Shown: positions 1 to 7,378, numbered from the stretch's first letter. The stretch: DNA of 14,624 nucleotides from Pseudomonadota bacterium (GCA_023416455.1 JAEZHQ010000468.1:1-14624); one strand, 5' to 3'. Made by a program: numbers and translations. Notes: generated by a model not told the origin, from the letters alone.

Positions 1-146
1 CACCCGGCCGGCACGGCGGAAGCCGGGCCGGAGCCCGGCGCGGACGGCCGGACCCGGCTTCGCGGTACCTGAGAGCGGATCGTGTAAGGCGGGAATCGCT
101 TTGAAGCGTGAAGCCGCTGGCAGAACAGCTTGCAGAACAAGGGCCA

Positions 147-184
147 GGAGTTTCGTGCGTTTCAGATTGAACACGCGAAACTCC
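147..184. repeat. 38-nt inverted repeat, possible regulatory stem-loop or operator
   Basis: The arms GGAGTTTCG (147-155) and CGAAACTCC (176-184) are perfect reverse complements. Nested inside is a second short palindrome, TTCA-GAT-TGAA (161-171). It sits in the least GC-rich part of the left flank. It could be an operator or a leader hairpin for a gene outside the window. No protein or RNA family is recognised. Confidence 0.4.
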
Positions 185-369
185 AGCCATACGGCGGATG
201 CTGCCCGCCCTTTCGAAGGTTTGACGGTTCCGCGGGAGGGCCGGGTGGGCGCCGCGGAAAAAAGTTGCGGCCGGATACCAGGGCCGGGCGTCAGGACTTT
301 CCGGCCCCGGCATCCATCAACGCAGCCGCATCCGACGCCGCCGCATCGATCCGTCGGGTTCTGCCGGTG

Positions 370-388
370 GGAAGCGCGGTGCGCTTCC
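370..388 (-). terminator. Candidate stem-loop terminator after the BKACE gene
   Basis: Perfect 8-bp stem GGAAGCGC/GCGCTTCC with a 3-nt loop, about 32 nt downstream of the BKACE stop codon on the minus strand. There is no T-run behind it, so it is not a classical intrinsic terminator. It could act with Rho or protect the transcript 3' end. Confidence 0.35.
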
Positions 389-420
389 GGTTCGACGCAC
401 GGCGCCCCGCCGCCGCGCCG

Positions 421-1314
421 TCAGGCGGCGATGCCGAGGATGGCGCGGGCCTCCGCCACGGTTGCGACCCGCTGCCCCAGCAGCGCGATGATCGAGGCGG
501 CCTTTTCGACCAGCTCGGCGTTGCTGCCGGCAAGGCGGTTGCGCTCCAGGTAGAGGTTGTCCTCCAGCCCGACCCGCACGTTGCCGCCGAGAAGAACCGC
601 CTGGGCGACCATGGGGAACTGCTGGGCGCCGACGCCGAAGGCGAACCAGTGCGATCCCGGCGGCAGGAGCTGCTGCATGAAGGCCATGGCCTGCGGGGTC
701 GCCGGCTGCGCCCAGCGCACCCCCAGGCAGATCTGGAACAGGGCCGGCGACGGCAGCTCGCCCCGCTCCAGCATGGCGCGGGCCAGCATGACGTGCCCGG
801 CCTCGAACACCTCCAGCTCCGGCATGACGCCGGCGGCCGCCGCCTCCGCGGCCATGGCCTTCAGATGGCCGGGGGTGTTGACGAAGGCGTGCTCGCCCAT
901 GTTCATCGTGCCCATGTCGAGCGAGCAGATGTCCGGCCGCAGCGCGGCGATGTGGCGGGTCCGTGCCTGCGGGCTGGCCAGCGTGGTGCCGGGGCCGGGT
1001 TGGCTCGGGTCCCCGGTCCCGGGCACGAAGCGGGCGCCCATGCCGGTGGTCAGGTTGACGATCACGTCGGTGCCGCTGTCGCGGATGCGCTGGACGACCT
1101 CCTCGTACAGCGCAAGTTCCATGCTGGGCCGGCCGGTCTCGGGATCGCGGACGTGGATGTGGACGATGGCCGCCCCGGCCCGCGCGGCGCCGATGGCGGA
1201 TTCGGCGATCTGCCGGGGCGTCACCGGCACCGCCGGGCTCTTGCCGACGGTATCGCCGCTGCCCGTGACGGCGCAGCAGACGATGACGGGGGCCGGGTTG
1301 CCCGGTTCATTCAT
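421..1314 (-). CDS. BKACE-family beta-keto acid cleavage enzyme (DUF849; 3-keto-5-aminohexanoate cleavage-like)
   Basis: A 297-residue protein of normal length for the DUF849/BKACE family. Known members are metal-dependent TIM-barrel enzymes that react a beta-keto acid with acetyl-CoA, giving acetoacetate and a two-carbon-shorter acyl-CoA. The metal-binding HIHVRD motif is at about 51-57 (H52, H54), followed by NLTTG at 87-91, SLDMGTMN at 131-138, ELEVFE at 166-171 and RVGLEDN at 247-253. R247, E251 and D252 match the Arg, metal-binding Glu and Asp of the Kce active site. The ATG lies 2 nt after the permease stop, so this is the last gene of the transporter operon. Adjacency to an ABC importer suggests the keto acid comes from the imported compound. 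The family is certain. The substrate is unknown, because family members act on many beta-keto acids, including 3-dehydrocarnitine and 3-keto-5-aminohexanoate. Confidence 0.93.
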   Translation of the reverse strand: MNEPGNPAPVIVCCAVTGSGDTVGKSPAVPVTPRQIAESAIGAARAGAAIVHIHVRDPETGRPSMELALYEEVVQRIRDSGTDVIVNLTTGMGARFVPGTGDPSQPGPGTTLASPQARTRHIAALRPDICSLDMGTMNMGEHAFVNTPGHLKAMAAEAAAAGVMPELEVFEAGHVMLARAMLERGELPSPALFQICLGVRWAQPATPQAMAFMQQLLPPGSHWFAFGVGAQQFPMVAQAVLLGGNVRVGLEDNLYLERNRLAGSNAELVEKAASIIALLGQRVATVAEARAILGIAA

Positions 1315-1316
1315 GG

Positions 1317-3089
1317 CTAGCGCTCCCCAAGGGTGCGTTGGACGGATTTGCGGCGGAAGAACTCCCCGACCAGCACGACCAGCGTGACGCCGATCAGGAC
1401 GACGGTGGAGACGGCGGCGAGCAGCGGGCTGACCTTCAGAAGGGCGTCGTCCCACATCTGCTTGGGCAGGGTGGCGCTGAGCCCGCCGGTGACGAACAGC
1501 GCCACCGTCAGCTCGTCGAAGGACACCACGAAGGCGAACAGGAAGGAGGAGATCAGGCCCGGCCGGATCAGCGGGATGGTGATCAGCCGGACCGCCTGCC
1601 AGGGCCGCGCGCCCAGCGTCCCGGCGGCCTGCTCCAGGCGCCCGTCGTGCGACTTCAGCACGGCGATCATGGTGATGATCACGTAGGGCACCGCCAGCAC
1701 GACGTGGCTGAGGACGAGTCCCACGGTGCTGCCCACCAGCCCGATCTTGGCGAAGAAGTAGAAGAGGGCGAGCGCGATGATCATGCGCGGCAGGATCATC
1801 GGCAGCAGCATGAAGGCGAGGACGGCACCGCGCAGGCGGAAATCCTGCTTGACCAGGACGAAGGCGGCGGGCGCCCCGATCAGCACCGCCAGCGCCGCCG
1901 CGGCCAGCCCGACCACCAGCGACCGCCATGCCGCACCCAGCCAGACCGGCGACTGGAAGAAGTCCTCGTACCATTTCAGGGTGAAGCCCTTCGGCGGCCA
2001 TTCCAGGAAGGCGCTCTCGGTGAAGGAGACCGGGATGACGACCAGGCTCGGCAGCACCAGGAAGGCGAGCACCAGGAACACGCCCAGGGTGAAGGCGGCC
2101 CCGCCCTCGCGGACCGCCGGCCCGCCAGCCAGCCGGTCACGGCCGCGCGACGCCAGGTCGCTCACCCAGCCCAGCCCGGCCAGGACGCGCTCGGCCCCGG
2201 CGCGGAGCAGCCGCGAGACCGGGCCGGGCGGCTTGGCGGCCGAGGAGGACCGCTCGCCGGACAGGGTCGACAGTCCGATCACCCGGTCGTAGAGGACGAA
2301 CACCACCAGCGTCGCCAGCAGCAGCAGCGTGGCGATGGCCGACGCGAAGCCCCAGTTCAGCATGGTCTGCACGTTGTCGATGATGACCTGGGTGATCATC
2401 GTGTCGCGGGCGCCGCCGAGCAGCGCCGGGGTGATGAAGAAACCGAGGGCCGAGATGAAGACGGTCAGGCCGGCCGCCGCCACGCCCGGCATCGACAGCG
2501 GCAGGTAGATGCGCAGGAAGGCCTGCCCGCCGCGCGCGCCCAGCGTGCCGGCGGCGCGGGTCAGATCCTTGGGAATGCCCTCCATCACAGAGGACATGGT
2601 CAGGATGGCGATCGGCATCAGCGCGTGGGTCATGCCGATGAGGACGCCGACCTCGTTGTAGATGAGCTGGGGAATGTCGGTGATGCCGAACCAGCCGCCG
2701 ACCTGGGACACCAGCCCGTTGCGCCCGAGCATGATGATCCAGGCGAAGGTTCGGACCAGGAAGCTGGTCCAGAAGGGCAGCAGCACCAGAAGCGCGATGA
2801 TCCCGCGCCGGCCTCGCCCGGCGTTGGCCAGCGCGTAGGCCACCGGGTAGCCGAGGACGAGGCAGATCAGCGTGGTCCAGGCCGAAACCTCGAAGGTGTT
2901 CAGCAGGATACGCAGATAGGTGCGCGAGGAGAACAGGCGGGCGTAATGGCCGAGCGACCAGTCGCCCTGGCGGTCGACCGCGCTGACCAGCAGGATCTGG
3001 CCCACCGGCACCGCCATGAAGACGACCAGCAGGAGGAGGACGGGCCACAACGGCCAGGTGCGCGCCAACGCGCCGGTCCCCGCCCTCAT
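1317..3089 (-). CDS. Fused two-domain ABC transporter permease (PotB-PotC-like)
   Basis: A 590-residue inner-membrane protein containing two complete binding-protein-dependent permease domains in one chain. Domain 1 (about 12-275) begins with a hydrophobic segment at 15-38 and carries an EAA-type loop at 175-203 (RAAGTLGARGGQ). Domain 2 (about 332-577) has its own EAA loop at 485-512 (QAAGTLGARPWQ). A 55-residue polar, Arg/Ser/Pro-rich linker (about 276-330) joins them, presumably in the cytoplasm. The polyamine and spermidine-type systems it resembles usually have two separate permease genes. The ATG overlaps the ATPase stop by 4 nt (ATGA) and is preceded by GGGGGAG at good spacing, indicating coupled translation. 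With the ATPase and binding protein it should form an importer. The substrate cannot be read from sequence. Confidence 0.93.
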   Translation of the reverse strand: MRAGTGALARTWPLWPVLLLLVVFMAVPVGQILLVSAVDRQGDWSLGHYARLFSSRTYLRILLNTFEVSAWTTLICLVLGYPVAYALANAGRGRRGIIALLVLLPFWTSFLVRTFAWIIMLGRNGLVSQVGGWFGITDIPQLIYNEVGVLIGMTHALMPIAILTMSSVMEGIPKDLTRAAGTLGARGGQAFLRIYLPLSMPGVAAAGLTVFISALGFFITPALLGGARDTMITQVIIDNVQTMLNWGFASAIATLLLLATLVVFVLYDRVIGLSTLSGERSSSAAKPPGPVSRLLRAGAERVLAGLGWVSDLASRGRDRLAGGPAVREGGAAFTLGVFLVLAFLVLPSLVVIPVSFTESAFLEWPPKGFTLKWYEDFFQSPVWLGAAWRSLVVGLAAAALAVLIGAPAAFVLVKQDFRLRGAVLAFMLLPMILPRMIIALALFYFFAKIGLVGSTVGLVLSHVVLAVPYVIITMIAVLKSHDGRLEQAAGTLGARPWQAVRLITIPLIRPGLISSFLFAFVVSFDELTVALFVTGGLSATLPKQMWDDALLKVSPLLAAVSTVVLIGVTLVVLVGEFFRRKSVQRTLGER

Positions 3090-4237
3090 GGCGCTCCCCC
3101 GTCGCGGACGCTGTCACGGTCGAGCAGAATGCCGGCGTCCGCCGCCCAGTCGACGCGGACGGCCTCGCCGGCGCGCCGGGCGGGCGCCCCGACGCCGGTC
3201 AGGCTCTTGGCGATGACGGCGGTGCCGTTGTCCAGCCGCACCACCGTGCGCACGATGCCGCCCAGCATGGTGGACAGCTCCACCGTGCCGGCCAGCCCCT
3301 CGCCGGCGCCGGCCGGCTGGAGGATGATCTGCTCCGGACGCACCATCAGCGTGAGCGGAGCGTCCGCCCGCAGGCCGCCCGTCGGGGCGGGCGGCATGGA
3401 GCGGTGGCCGAAGACGTCGACCACGGGGGCCGGCGTCCGCACCGCCAGCCGCGCCGGAAACAGGTTCGATTCGCCGAGGAAGTCGGCGGCGAAGCGGCTC
3501 GCCGGCCGGAAATAGAGGTCGGCCGGCGTGCCCAGCTGCTCGATGCCGCCGCGGTTCATCAGGCAGATGCGGTCGGACATCGCCATCGCCTCGTCCTGGT
3601 CGTGGGTGACGTAGAGGACGGTGGCGTTCAGTTCCCTCTGAAGCTGCTTGATCTCGAACTGCATGTGGTCGCGCAGCTTCTTGTCGAGCGCGCCCAGCGG
3701 CTCGTCCATCAGGATGATGGACGGCCGGTAGACGACACAGCGGGCGAGCGCGATGCGCTGCTGCTGGCCGCCGGACAGCTCGCGCGGGTAGCGCTCCGCC
3801 ACATGTTCCAGCCGCACCAGCTCCAGCGCCTTGGCCACGGCGTCGCGGATCGCCCGGTCGTTCCACCGCCGCATCCGCAGCGGGAAGGCGATGTTCTCGA
3901 AGACGGTCATGTGCGGGAACAGGGCATAGCTCTGGAAAACCATGCCGATGTCGCGGGCGTGGCTGGGCAGCCGCAGGGCGTCGCGCCCGTCGATCATCAG
4001 GCGGCCGCCATCGGCCTGGACCAGGCCCGCGATGATCATCAGGAGGGTGGTCTTGCCCGACCCCGACGGGCCGAGCAGGGTCAGGAATTCCCCGGGGGGC
4101 ATGGAAATGTCGGTACCGTCCAGCGCCGTGAACGAGCCATAGACCTTCCGCAACCCGGCGCAAATGAGCTTGGCGTGCGGCGAATCGCGCCGAACGCCAA
4201 GGCCCGTGTTCTCGGCGTGCTCAGCCACCGCGGTCAT
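3086..4237 (-). CDS. ABC transporter ATP-binding protein (PotA-like)
   Basis: A 383-residue ATPase of the spermidine/putrescine/iron import class. It has Walker A GPSGSGKT at 56-63, Q-loop Gln at 102, signature LSGGQQQR at 154-161, Walker B ILMDEP at 175-180 with catalytic E179, and H-loop His212. A C-terminal TOBE-like domain at about 295-373 contains MVRPEQI. The start was chosen as the ATG at 4237, one base after the binding-protein stop. An in-frame ATG 13 codons upstream lies inside the binding-protein gene and adds only a low-complexity extension. The gene is translationally linked to both neighbours and is predicted to power the fused permease from the cytoplasmic side. Confidence 0.94.
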   Translation of the reverse strand: MTAVAEHAENTGLGVRRDSPHAKLICAGLRKVYGSFTALDGTDISMPPGEFLTLLGPSGSGKTTLLMIIAGLVQADGGRLMIDGRDALRLPSHARDIGMVFQSYALFPHMTVFENIAFPLRMRRWNDRAIRDAVAKALELVRLEHVAERYPRELSGGQQQRIALARCVVYRPSIILMDEPLGALDKKLRDHMQFEIKQLQRELNATVLYVTHDQDEAMAMSDRICLMNRGGIEQLGTPADLYFRPASRFAADFLGESNLFPARLAVRTPAPVVDVFGHRSMPPAPTGGLRADAPLTLMVRPEQIILQPAGAGEGLAGTVELSTMLGGIVRTVVRLDNGTAVIAKSLTGVGAPARRAGEAVRVDWAADAGILLDRDSVRDGGAP

Positions 4238-4238
4238 A

Positions 4239-5312
4239 TCAGTCCAGCAGCCAGGTGTTGAACTGCTGCAAGGCACTCTCCTGGTTCTTGCTCCAATAGG
4301 TGTGGTCCTGATAGACGAGCCGGTCGAAATGCTCCGGCGCGGTGGGCAGGATGGCGGTGCGCGCCTTGTCGAGGTGGGCGAACGCCTTCGGGTTGGTCGG
4401 CCCGTAGCTGATGATCTTGGCGAAGGCCGCCTGACGCTCCGGATTGGCGCAGTACTTGATGAAGGTCTGACCGAGGTCGCGCTTGGGGTTGCCCTTCGGG
4501 ATGGTCCAGCCCTCGACGCCGTAGAGGCCCTGGTTCCACACCAGCTTCACCGGCGCGTTGTCGTCGATGGGGGCCTGGACGCGGGCGTTCCAGCTCGCCA
4601 CGAGGTCGGCCTCGCCGGTCTTGAGCATCTGCGACGCCTGGGCGCCGCCGGTCCACCACACCGCCACATGGTCGCGGATCTGGTCGAGCTTCTTCAGGGC
4701 GCGCGGGATGTCCAGCGGGTACAGCGCGTCCGGCGCCACCCCGTCGGCGAGCAGCGCCTCCTCCAGCGTGTCGATGGCGTTCTTGCTCAGCGAGCGGCGG
4801 CCCGGGAAGCGGGCGGTGTCCCAGAAGTCGGCCCAGCTGTTCGGCTCGCCCTTGACGGTGTCGGTGCGGTAGCCGAAGACCGAGGCATAGACGTCGGTGC
4901 CCATCAGGAAGGTGCTGCGGGCGCGCGGGATGAGGTCGGCCATGTCCGGCCCCGACCAGTCGATCGGCTCCAGATAGCCCTGCTCGCCCAGCAGGTCGGC
5001 GCCGCCCACCCGGTTCAGCACCACGTCCCAGCTGTAGGACTTGGCCTCCACCATCGCCTTGACCTGGGCCAGCGGGTCGGTGGTCGCCGAGGCCGGCACG
5101 ATCTTGATCCCGGTCTCCGCCGTGAAGGGCTTGTAGTAGGCTTCGACCACGGCGGTCTGGTAGAGACCGCCGGCGTCGCGGATGACCAAGGTGTCGGCGG
5201 CCCTGGCCTTCCCCGTCAGGATGGCCGGCATCGCCAGCCCGCCGGCGACGGCGGCGATGGACTTGAGGGCGGTCCGGCGCGAAACGGACCCAGTCTTCGG
5301 CGTGCTCGTCAT
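4239..5312 (-). CDS. Periplasmic solute-binding protein of the ABC importer, Tat-type signal
   Basis: A 357-residue extracellular solute-binding protein, similar in layout to polyamine-type (PotD/PotF-like) binding proteins. The N-terminus has SRRTALK at 11-17, close to the twin-arginine consensus, then a hydrophobic stretch and a likely cleavage site around ARAA at 36-39. Mature-domain features include SYSWDVV near 92-98 and YGVEGWTIPKG near 263-273, typical of this fold. The ATG at 5312 is preceded by a purine-rich AGGAAGGGAAAGAG. The gene lies 74 nt after the crotonase gene, with a small stem-loop between them, and 1 nt before the ATPase. Its placement ahead of the ATPase and permease is usual for an importer operon. 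I could not identify diagnostic ligand residues, so polyamine binding is only one possibility. Confidence 0.92.
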   Translation of the reverse strand: MTSTPKTGSVSRRTALKSIAAVAGGLAMPAILTGKARAADTLVIRDAGGLYQTAVVEAYYKPFTAETGIKIVPASATTDPLAQVKAMVEAKSYSWDVVLNRVGGADLLGEQGYLEPIDWSGPDMADLIPRARSTFLMGTDVYASVFGYRTDTVKGEPNSWADFWDTARFPGRRSLSKNAIDTLEEALLADGVAPDALYPLDIPRALKKLDQIRDHVAVWWTGGAQASQMLKTGEADLVASWNARVQAPIDDNAPVKLVWNQGLYGVEGWTIPKGNPKRDLGQTFIKYCANPERQAAFAKIISYGPTNPKAFAHLDKARTAILPTAPEHFDRLVYQDHTYWSKNQESALQQFNTWLLD

Positions 5313-5348
5313 CTCTTTCCCTTCCTGTTCGACGGTCTTTGTTCAACG

Positions 5349-5367
5349 CGGCATTCTTGCGATGCCG
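5349..5367 (-). repeat. Intercistronic stem-loop between crotonase and binding-protein genes
   Basis: Perfect 6-bp arms CGGCAT and ATGCCG around a 7-nt loop in the 74-nt gap of the operon. Such hairpins often mark processing or stabilisation points that raise binding-protein expression relative to neighbouring genes. That role is inferred here. Confidence 0.35.
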
Positions 5368-5386
5368 ACATCCTGGAGCCGATGTG

Positions 5387-6169
5387 TCAACCGGCTGCGC
5401 GGCGGCGCTCGCGCTCCTGGAAGAAGCGCTCCATGCAGGCCTGCGGCTCGCCGCTGGCGAAGGCTTCGGCCTGGATGACGTGGCCGGCCTCCAAAGCCTC
5501 GCGGAAGCCGGCCTCGGTGACGGCCGCGAATCGGCGCTTGTTGGCCCGCATCGCCCCCGGCGGCTTGGCGGCCAGCATAGCCGCCACCTCGATCGCCTTG
5601 GCCAGGACGTCGGCCTGCGGAACCAGATGGTGGATCAGCCCGATGGCCTGGCATTCCCGCGCGTCCATCATGCGCCCGGTGAGGGTCAGCTCGACGGTCC
5701 GCGACAGGCCGATCCGGTCCATCATCAGCCAGGGGCCGAGCGTGCTGGGAATGCCCGAATTGATCTCCGGCTGGCCCATGGTCACCCCGGCATGGCCGAT
5801 CCGCACGTCCGCCATGATGGCGACCTGGAAGGCCGATCCTGCGGCGACGCCGTTCAGCGCGGCGACCAGCGGTTTGGACAGACCGCGGATCACCTCATAG
5901 TAGCGCGTCCAGCCGTCCAGCCAGTCGTGGGCGTCGCCCTCGCCGGAGAAGGCCTTGGTCTCGGCCAGATCCTGGCCGGCGCAAAAGGCGCGGTCGCCGG
6001 CACCGGTCAGAACGACGGCCCCGATCGCCGGATCGGCGTCGGCCGCGAGCAGCGCCCGCGCCACCTCGGCGCGCATGGCGGCGGTCCAGGCGTTGAGCGC
6101 CTCCGGGCGGTTCAGCGTGATGATCAGGACGGCGTCCCGCTGTTCGGTGAGGACCGTTTGCTCGGTCAT
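5387..6169 (-). CDS. Enoyl-CoA hydratase/isomerase (crotonase) family protein
   Basis: A 260-residue crotonase-fold protein of standard length, acting on acyl-CoA thioesters in the cytoplasm. The oxyanion-hole segment FCAGQDLAE is at 62-70 and the second segment, NGVAAGSAF, at 106-114. The two catalytic glutamates of classical hydratases (E144 and E164 in rat crotonase) align with Q115 and E135. The spacing of 20 residues is preserved, but the first Glu is replaced by Gln, so a standard hydration reaction is doubtful. Isomerase, lyase or other chemistry is possible. The ATG at 6169 was chosen because AGAGG precedes it. An in-frame start 20 codons upstream would run into the control region. 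It is the first gene of the transporter/BKACE operon, divergent from the IclR gene. Confidence 0.9.
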   Translation of the reverse strand: MTEQTVLTEQRDAVLIITLNRPEALNAWTAAMRAEVARALLAADADPAIGAVVLTGAGDRAFCAGQDLAETKAFSGEGDAHDWLDGWTRYYEVIRGLSKPLVAALNGVAAGSAFQVAIMADVRIGHAGVTMGQPEINSGIPSTLGPWLMMDRIGLSRTVELTLTGRMMDARECQAIGLIHHLVPQADVLAKAIEVAAMLAAKPPGAMRANKRRFAAVTEAGFREALEAGHVIQAEAFASGEPQACMERFFQERERRRAAG

Positions 6170-6218
6170 GAGATGCCTCTCGCGTGGTTGGGATCCGGTT
6201 GCCACCGGGTCGCCCATA

Positions 6219-6248
6219 ACTATCTTCATAAGATATGTGATATTGCAA
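6219..6248 (-). promoter_or_regulatory. Candidate sigma70-type promoter for the crotonase/transporter/BKACE operon
   Basis: On the minus strand, TTGCAA (6243-6248) and GATAGT (6219-6224) lie 18 bp apart. Each matches 4 of 6 bases of the -35 and -10 consensus. The predicted start is near 6211, giving a leader of about 40 nt to the ATG at 6169. The inverted repeat at 6221-6235 overlaps the -10 end. Support is by pattern only. Confidence 0.35.
6221..6235. promoter_or_regulatory. Candidate IclR operator, copy 1 (perfect inverted repeat)
   Basis: TATCTT-CAT-AAGATA is a perfect 15-bp inverted repeat with 6-bp arms, in an AT-rich patch within otherwise GC-rich DNA. It lies between the IclR-family gene and the divergent catabolic operon and overlaps the candidate promoters of both. 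IclR-family proteins commonly bind such palindromes next to their own gene, so it is the likely binding site. Confidence 0.55.
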
Positions 6249-6254
6249 TAAGAT
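6225..6254 (+). promoter_or_regulatory. Weak candidate promoter for the IclR gene
   Basis: TTCATA (6225-6230) and TAAGAT (6249-6254), 18 bp apart on the plus strand, each match 4 of 6 consensus bases. Both elements lie within the paired operator-like copies, so the regulator could control its own gene and the divergent operon together. Confidence 0.25.
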
Positions 6255-6255
6255 A
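6241..6255. promoter_or_regulatory. Candidate IclR operator, copy 2 (degenerate)
   Basis: This 15-bp segment matches copy 1 at 11 of 15 positions and shares the intact octamer ATAAGATA (6248-6255 versus 6228-6235). The start-to-start distance is exactly 20 bp, about two helical turns, so two dimers could bind the same DNA face. The left arm is degenerate. Confidence 0.45.
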
Positions 6256-6353
6256 CTTACTTGCGCTACAGGAATTAACGGGGTGGCGCGACCGCGCCGC
6301 TCGGCGTAACAGTCGCGTCAAAGAACGGGCGCGTGGTGGAGCTGAAGGCCAGC

Positions 6354-7223
6354 ATGGTGGACGACGATCTCGCGGAAAGCCGCAAATCCAGCCTCTTCGT
6401 CGGATCCCTTGAGAAGGGGCTCCAGATCCTGCGCACCTTCGACCGCGAGCGCCGGGAGATGGGGTTGTTCGAGCTGGCGGAGGCGAGCGGGCTGGACAAA
6501 AGCTCGACCCAGCGCTTCACCTACACGCTGCACGCCCTGGGCTTCCTCAAGAAGGACGCCGCCACCAAGAAATACGCGCTGTCCCCCAAGGTCCTGGAAC
6601 TGGGCTTCTCCTACCTCTACGCCAACAGCATGCTTGAGCACGCAATGCCGCTGCTGTACGAGGCCAACCAGACCTGCGGCGAGACGATCAACATCAGCGA
6701 GCTGCTGGGGACCGAGGTCGTCTACATCGCGCGGGTGCCGGGCCGCCACCTCATCTCGGTGGACATCTTCCTGGGCATGCGGGTGCCGGCCTTCGCCTGC
6801 GCGCCCGGCCGCGCCATCCTGGCCTTCCTCGACCCGGCCGAGGCCGCCGCCGTCCTCGACCGCACCGAGCTGCGCAAATTCACCGCCGCCACCCTCGCCA
6901 CCCGCCCCGCGTTGGAGCGCGAGCTGGCCCGCATCCGGCGTGACGGCTACGCGCTGGCGGCCGAGCAGTGCTACCCCGGCGAGCTGTCCGCCGCCGCCCC
7001 CATCCTGGACGGCCGCGGCCTGCCCATCGCCGCGCTCAACGTGTCGGTGCCGACCAGCCGCTGGTCGGTCGCCGAGGTCAAGGAAAAGCTGGTGCCGCTC
7101 ATCCTGGAGACGGCCGCCCTGATCGCACGGGGGGGAGCGCCGAAGCCTCATCGCTGGTCCGATCCGCGTCTGCCGGCGCTTGCGACCAGGAAGCGCCGGT
7201 CGAGCGCGCCGGGGAAGTCGTGA
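6354..7223 (+). CDS. IclR-family transcriptional regulator
   Basis: A 289-residue regulator with an N-terminal winged helix-turn-helix (about 14-76; GLFELAEASGLDKSSTQRF marks the helix-turn-helix) and a C-terminal IclR effector-binding domain (about 80-255). The latter includes GMRVPAFACAPGRAILAF at 141-158 and GYALAAEQCYPG at 198-209. The tail after about 262 is basic (RKRRSS). The ATG at 6354 was chosen because AAGG precedes it at short spacing. A GTG at 6333 would add seven residues. The gene is divergent from the crotonase/transporter/BKACE operon and convergent with the aminotransferase operon. It probably senses the imported compound or an intermediate and binds the palindromes at 6221-6255. 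Whether it activates or represses cannot be told. Confidence 0.93.
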   Translation: MVDDDLAESRKSSLFVGSLEKGLQILRTFDRERREMGLFELAEASGLDKSSTQRFTYTLHALGFLKKDAATKKYALSPKVLELGFSYLYANSMLEHAMPLLYEANQTCGETINISELLGTEVVYIARVPGRHLISVDIFLGMRVPAFACAPGRAILAFLDPAEAAAVLDRTELRKFTAATLATRPALERELARIRRDGYALAAEQCYPGELSAAAPILDGRGLPIAALNVSVPTSRWSVAEVKEKLVPLILETAALIARGGAPKPHRWSDPRLPALATRKRRSSAPGKS

Positions 7224-7282
7224 GGAGCGGCGCCCGGGGAACGCCGGCCCCGGACGCCAGGTCATCGCCGCCACATACCAGC

Positions 7283-7310
7283 GGCTTTTGATGGTGGCCC
7301 ATCAAAAGCC
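7283..7310. terminator. 12-bp perfect stem-loop after the IclR gene
   Basis: Arms GGCTTTTGATGG (7283-7294) and CCATCAAAAGCC (7299-7310) are perfect reverse complements around a TGGC loop, 59 nt after the IclR stop codon. The T4/A4 runs lie inside the stem rather than behind it, so it is not a textbook intrinsic terminator. It could serve both strands or be a copy of a dispersed palindromic repeat. Confidence 0.45.
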
Positions 7311-7350
7311 TTTGCCTCAATCGCCGGCGGGGCCGTCCGGCCCCCCTGGC

Positions 7351-7378
7351 TTTCGTGGGCATGCTTTCGCGGGCATGA
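7351..7378. repeat. 14-bp tandem direct repeat, two copies
   Basis: TTTCGTGGGCATGC (7351-7364) is followed directly by TTTCGCGGGCATGA (7365-7378), 12 of 14 bases identical. It lies in the convergent intergenic region between the IclR and aminotransferase genes. The second copy contributes to the next hairpin. Confidence 0.5.

Larger units (their letters stand above)
1..420. other. Non-coding left flank with inverted repeats
   Basis: I see no convincing gene here. Open frames on both strands lack a family signal and look like high-GC shadows. Frame 1 on the plus strand is open from the window edge to a TGA at 70-72. It could be the last 23 codons of a gene entering from the left, but its Pro/Gly/Ala-rich content gives no family match. 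Structures seen are a perfect 9-bp inverted repeat at 19-27/53-61 (with an inner CCGG/CCGG pair), a 9-bp repeat at 147-155/176-184, an 8-bp repeat at 228-235/252-259 followed by an A6 tract, and an 8-bp hairpin at 370-388. The stretch from about 85 to 205 is less GC-rich than its surroundings, as a control region would be. Confidence 0.5.

Noticed and set aside
228..263. TTCCGCGG/CCGCGGAA repeat followed by A6, considered as a terminator
   Set aside because: On the plus strand the run is A, not T. On the minus strand the T-run precedes the stem. The 16-nt loop also makes it weak.
130..1320. A plus-strand frame of 396 codons over the left flank and BKACE gene
   Set aside because: No family signal, and it lies antisense to the well-supported BKACE gene.
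421..2001. A 526-codon minus-strand frame that would extend the BKACE protein far upstream
   Set aside because: The part above 1314 is a shadow of the permease gene in another frame. The family alignment begins at the ATG at 1314.
1338..3515. A 725-codon open frame on the plus strand opposite the permease and ATPase genes
   Set aside because: Its composition is dominated by Asp, Gln, Arg, His and Gly with no domain. It is the mirror of third-position GC bias in the real minus-strand genes.
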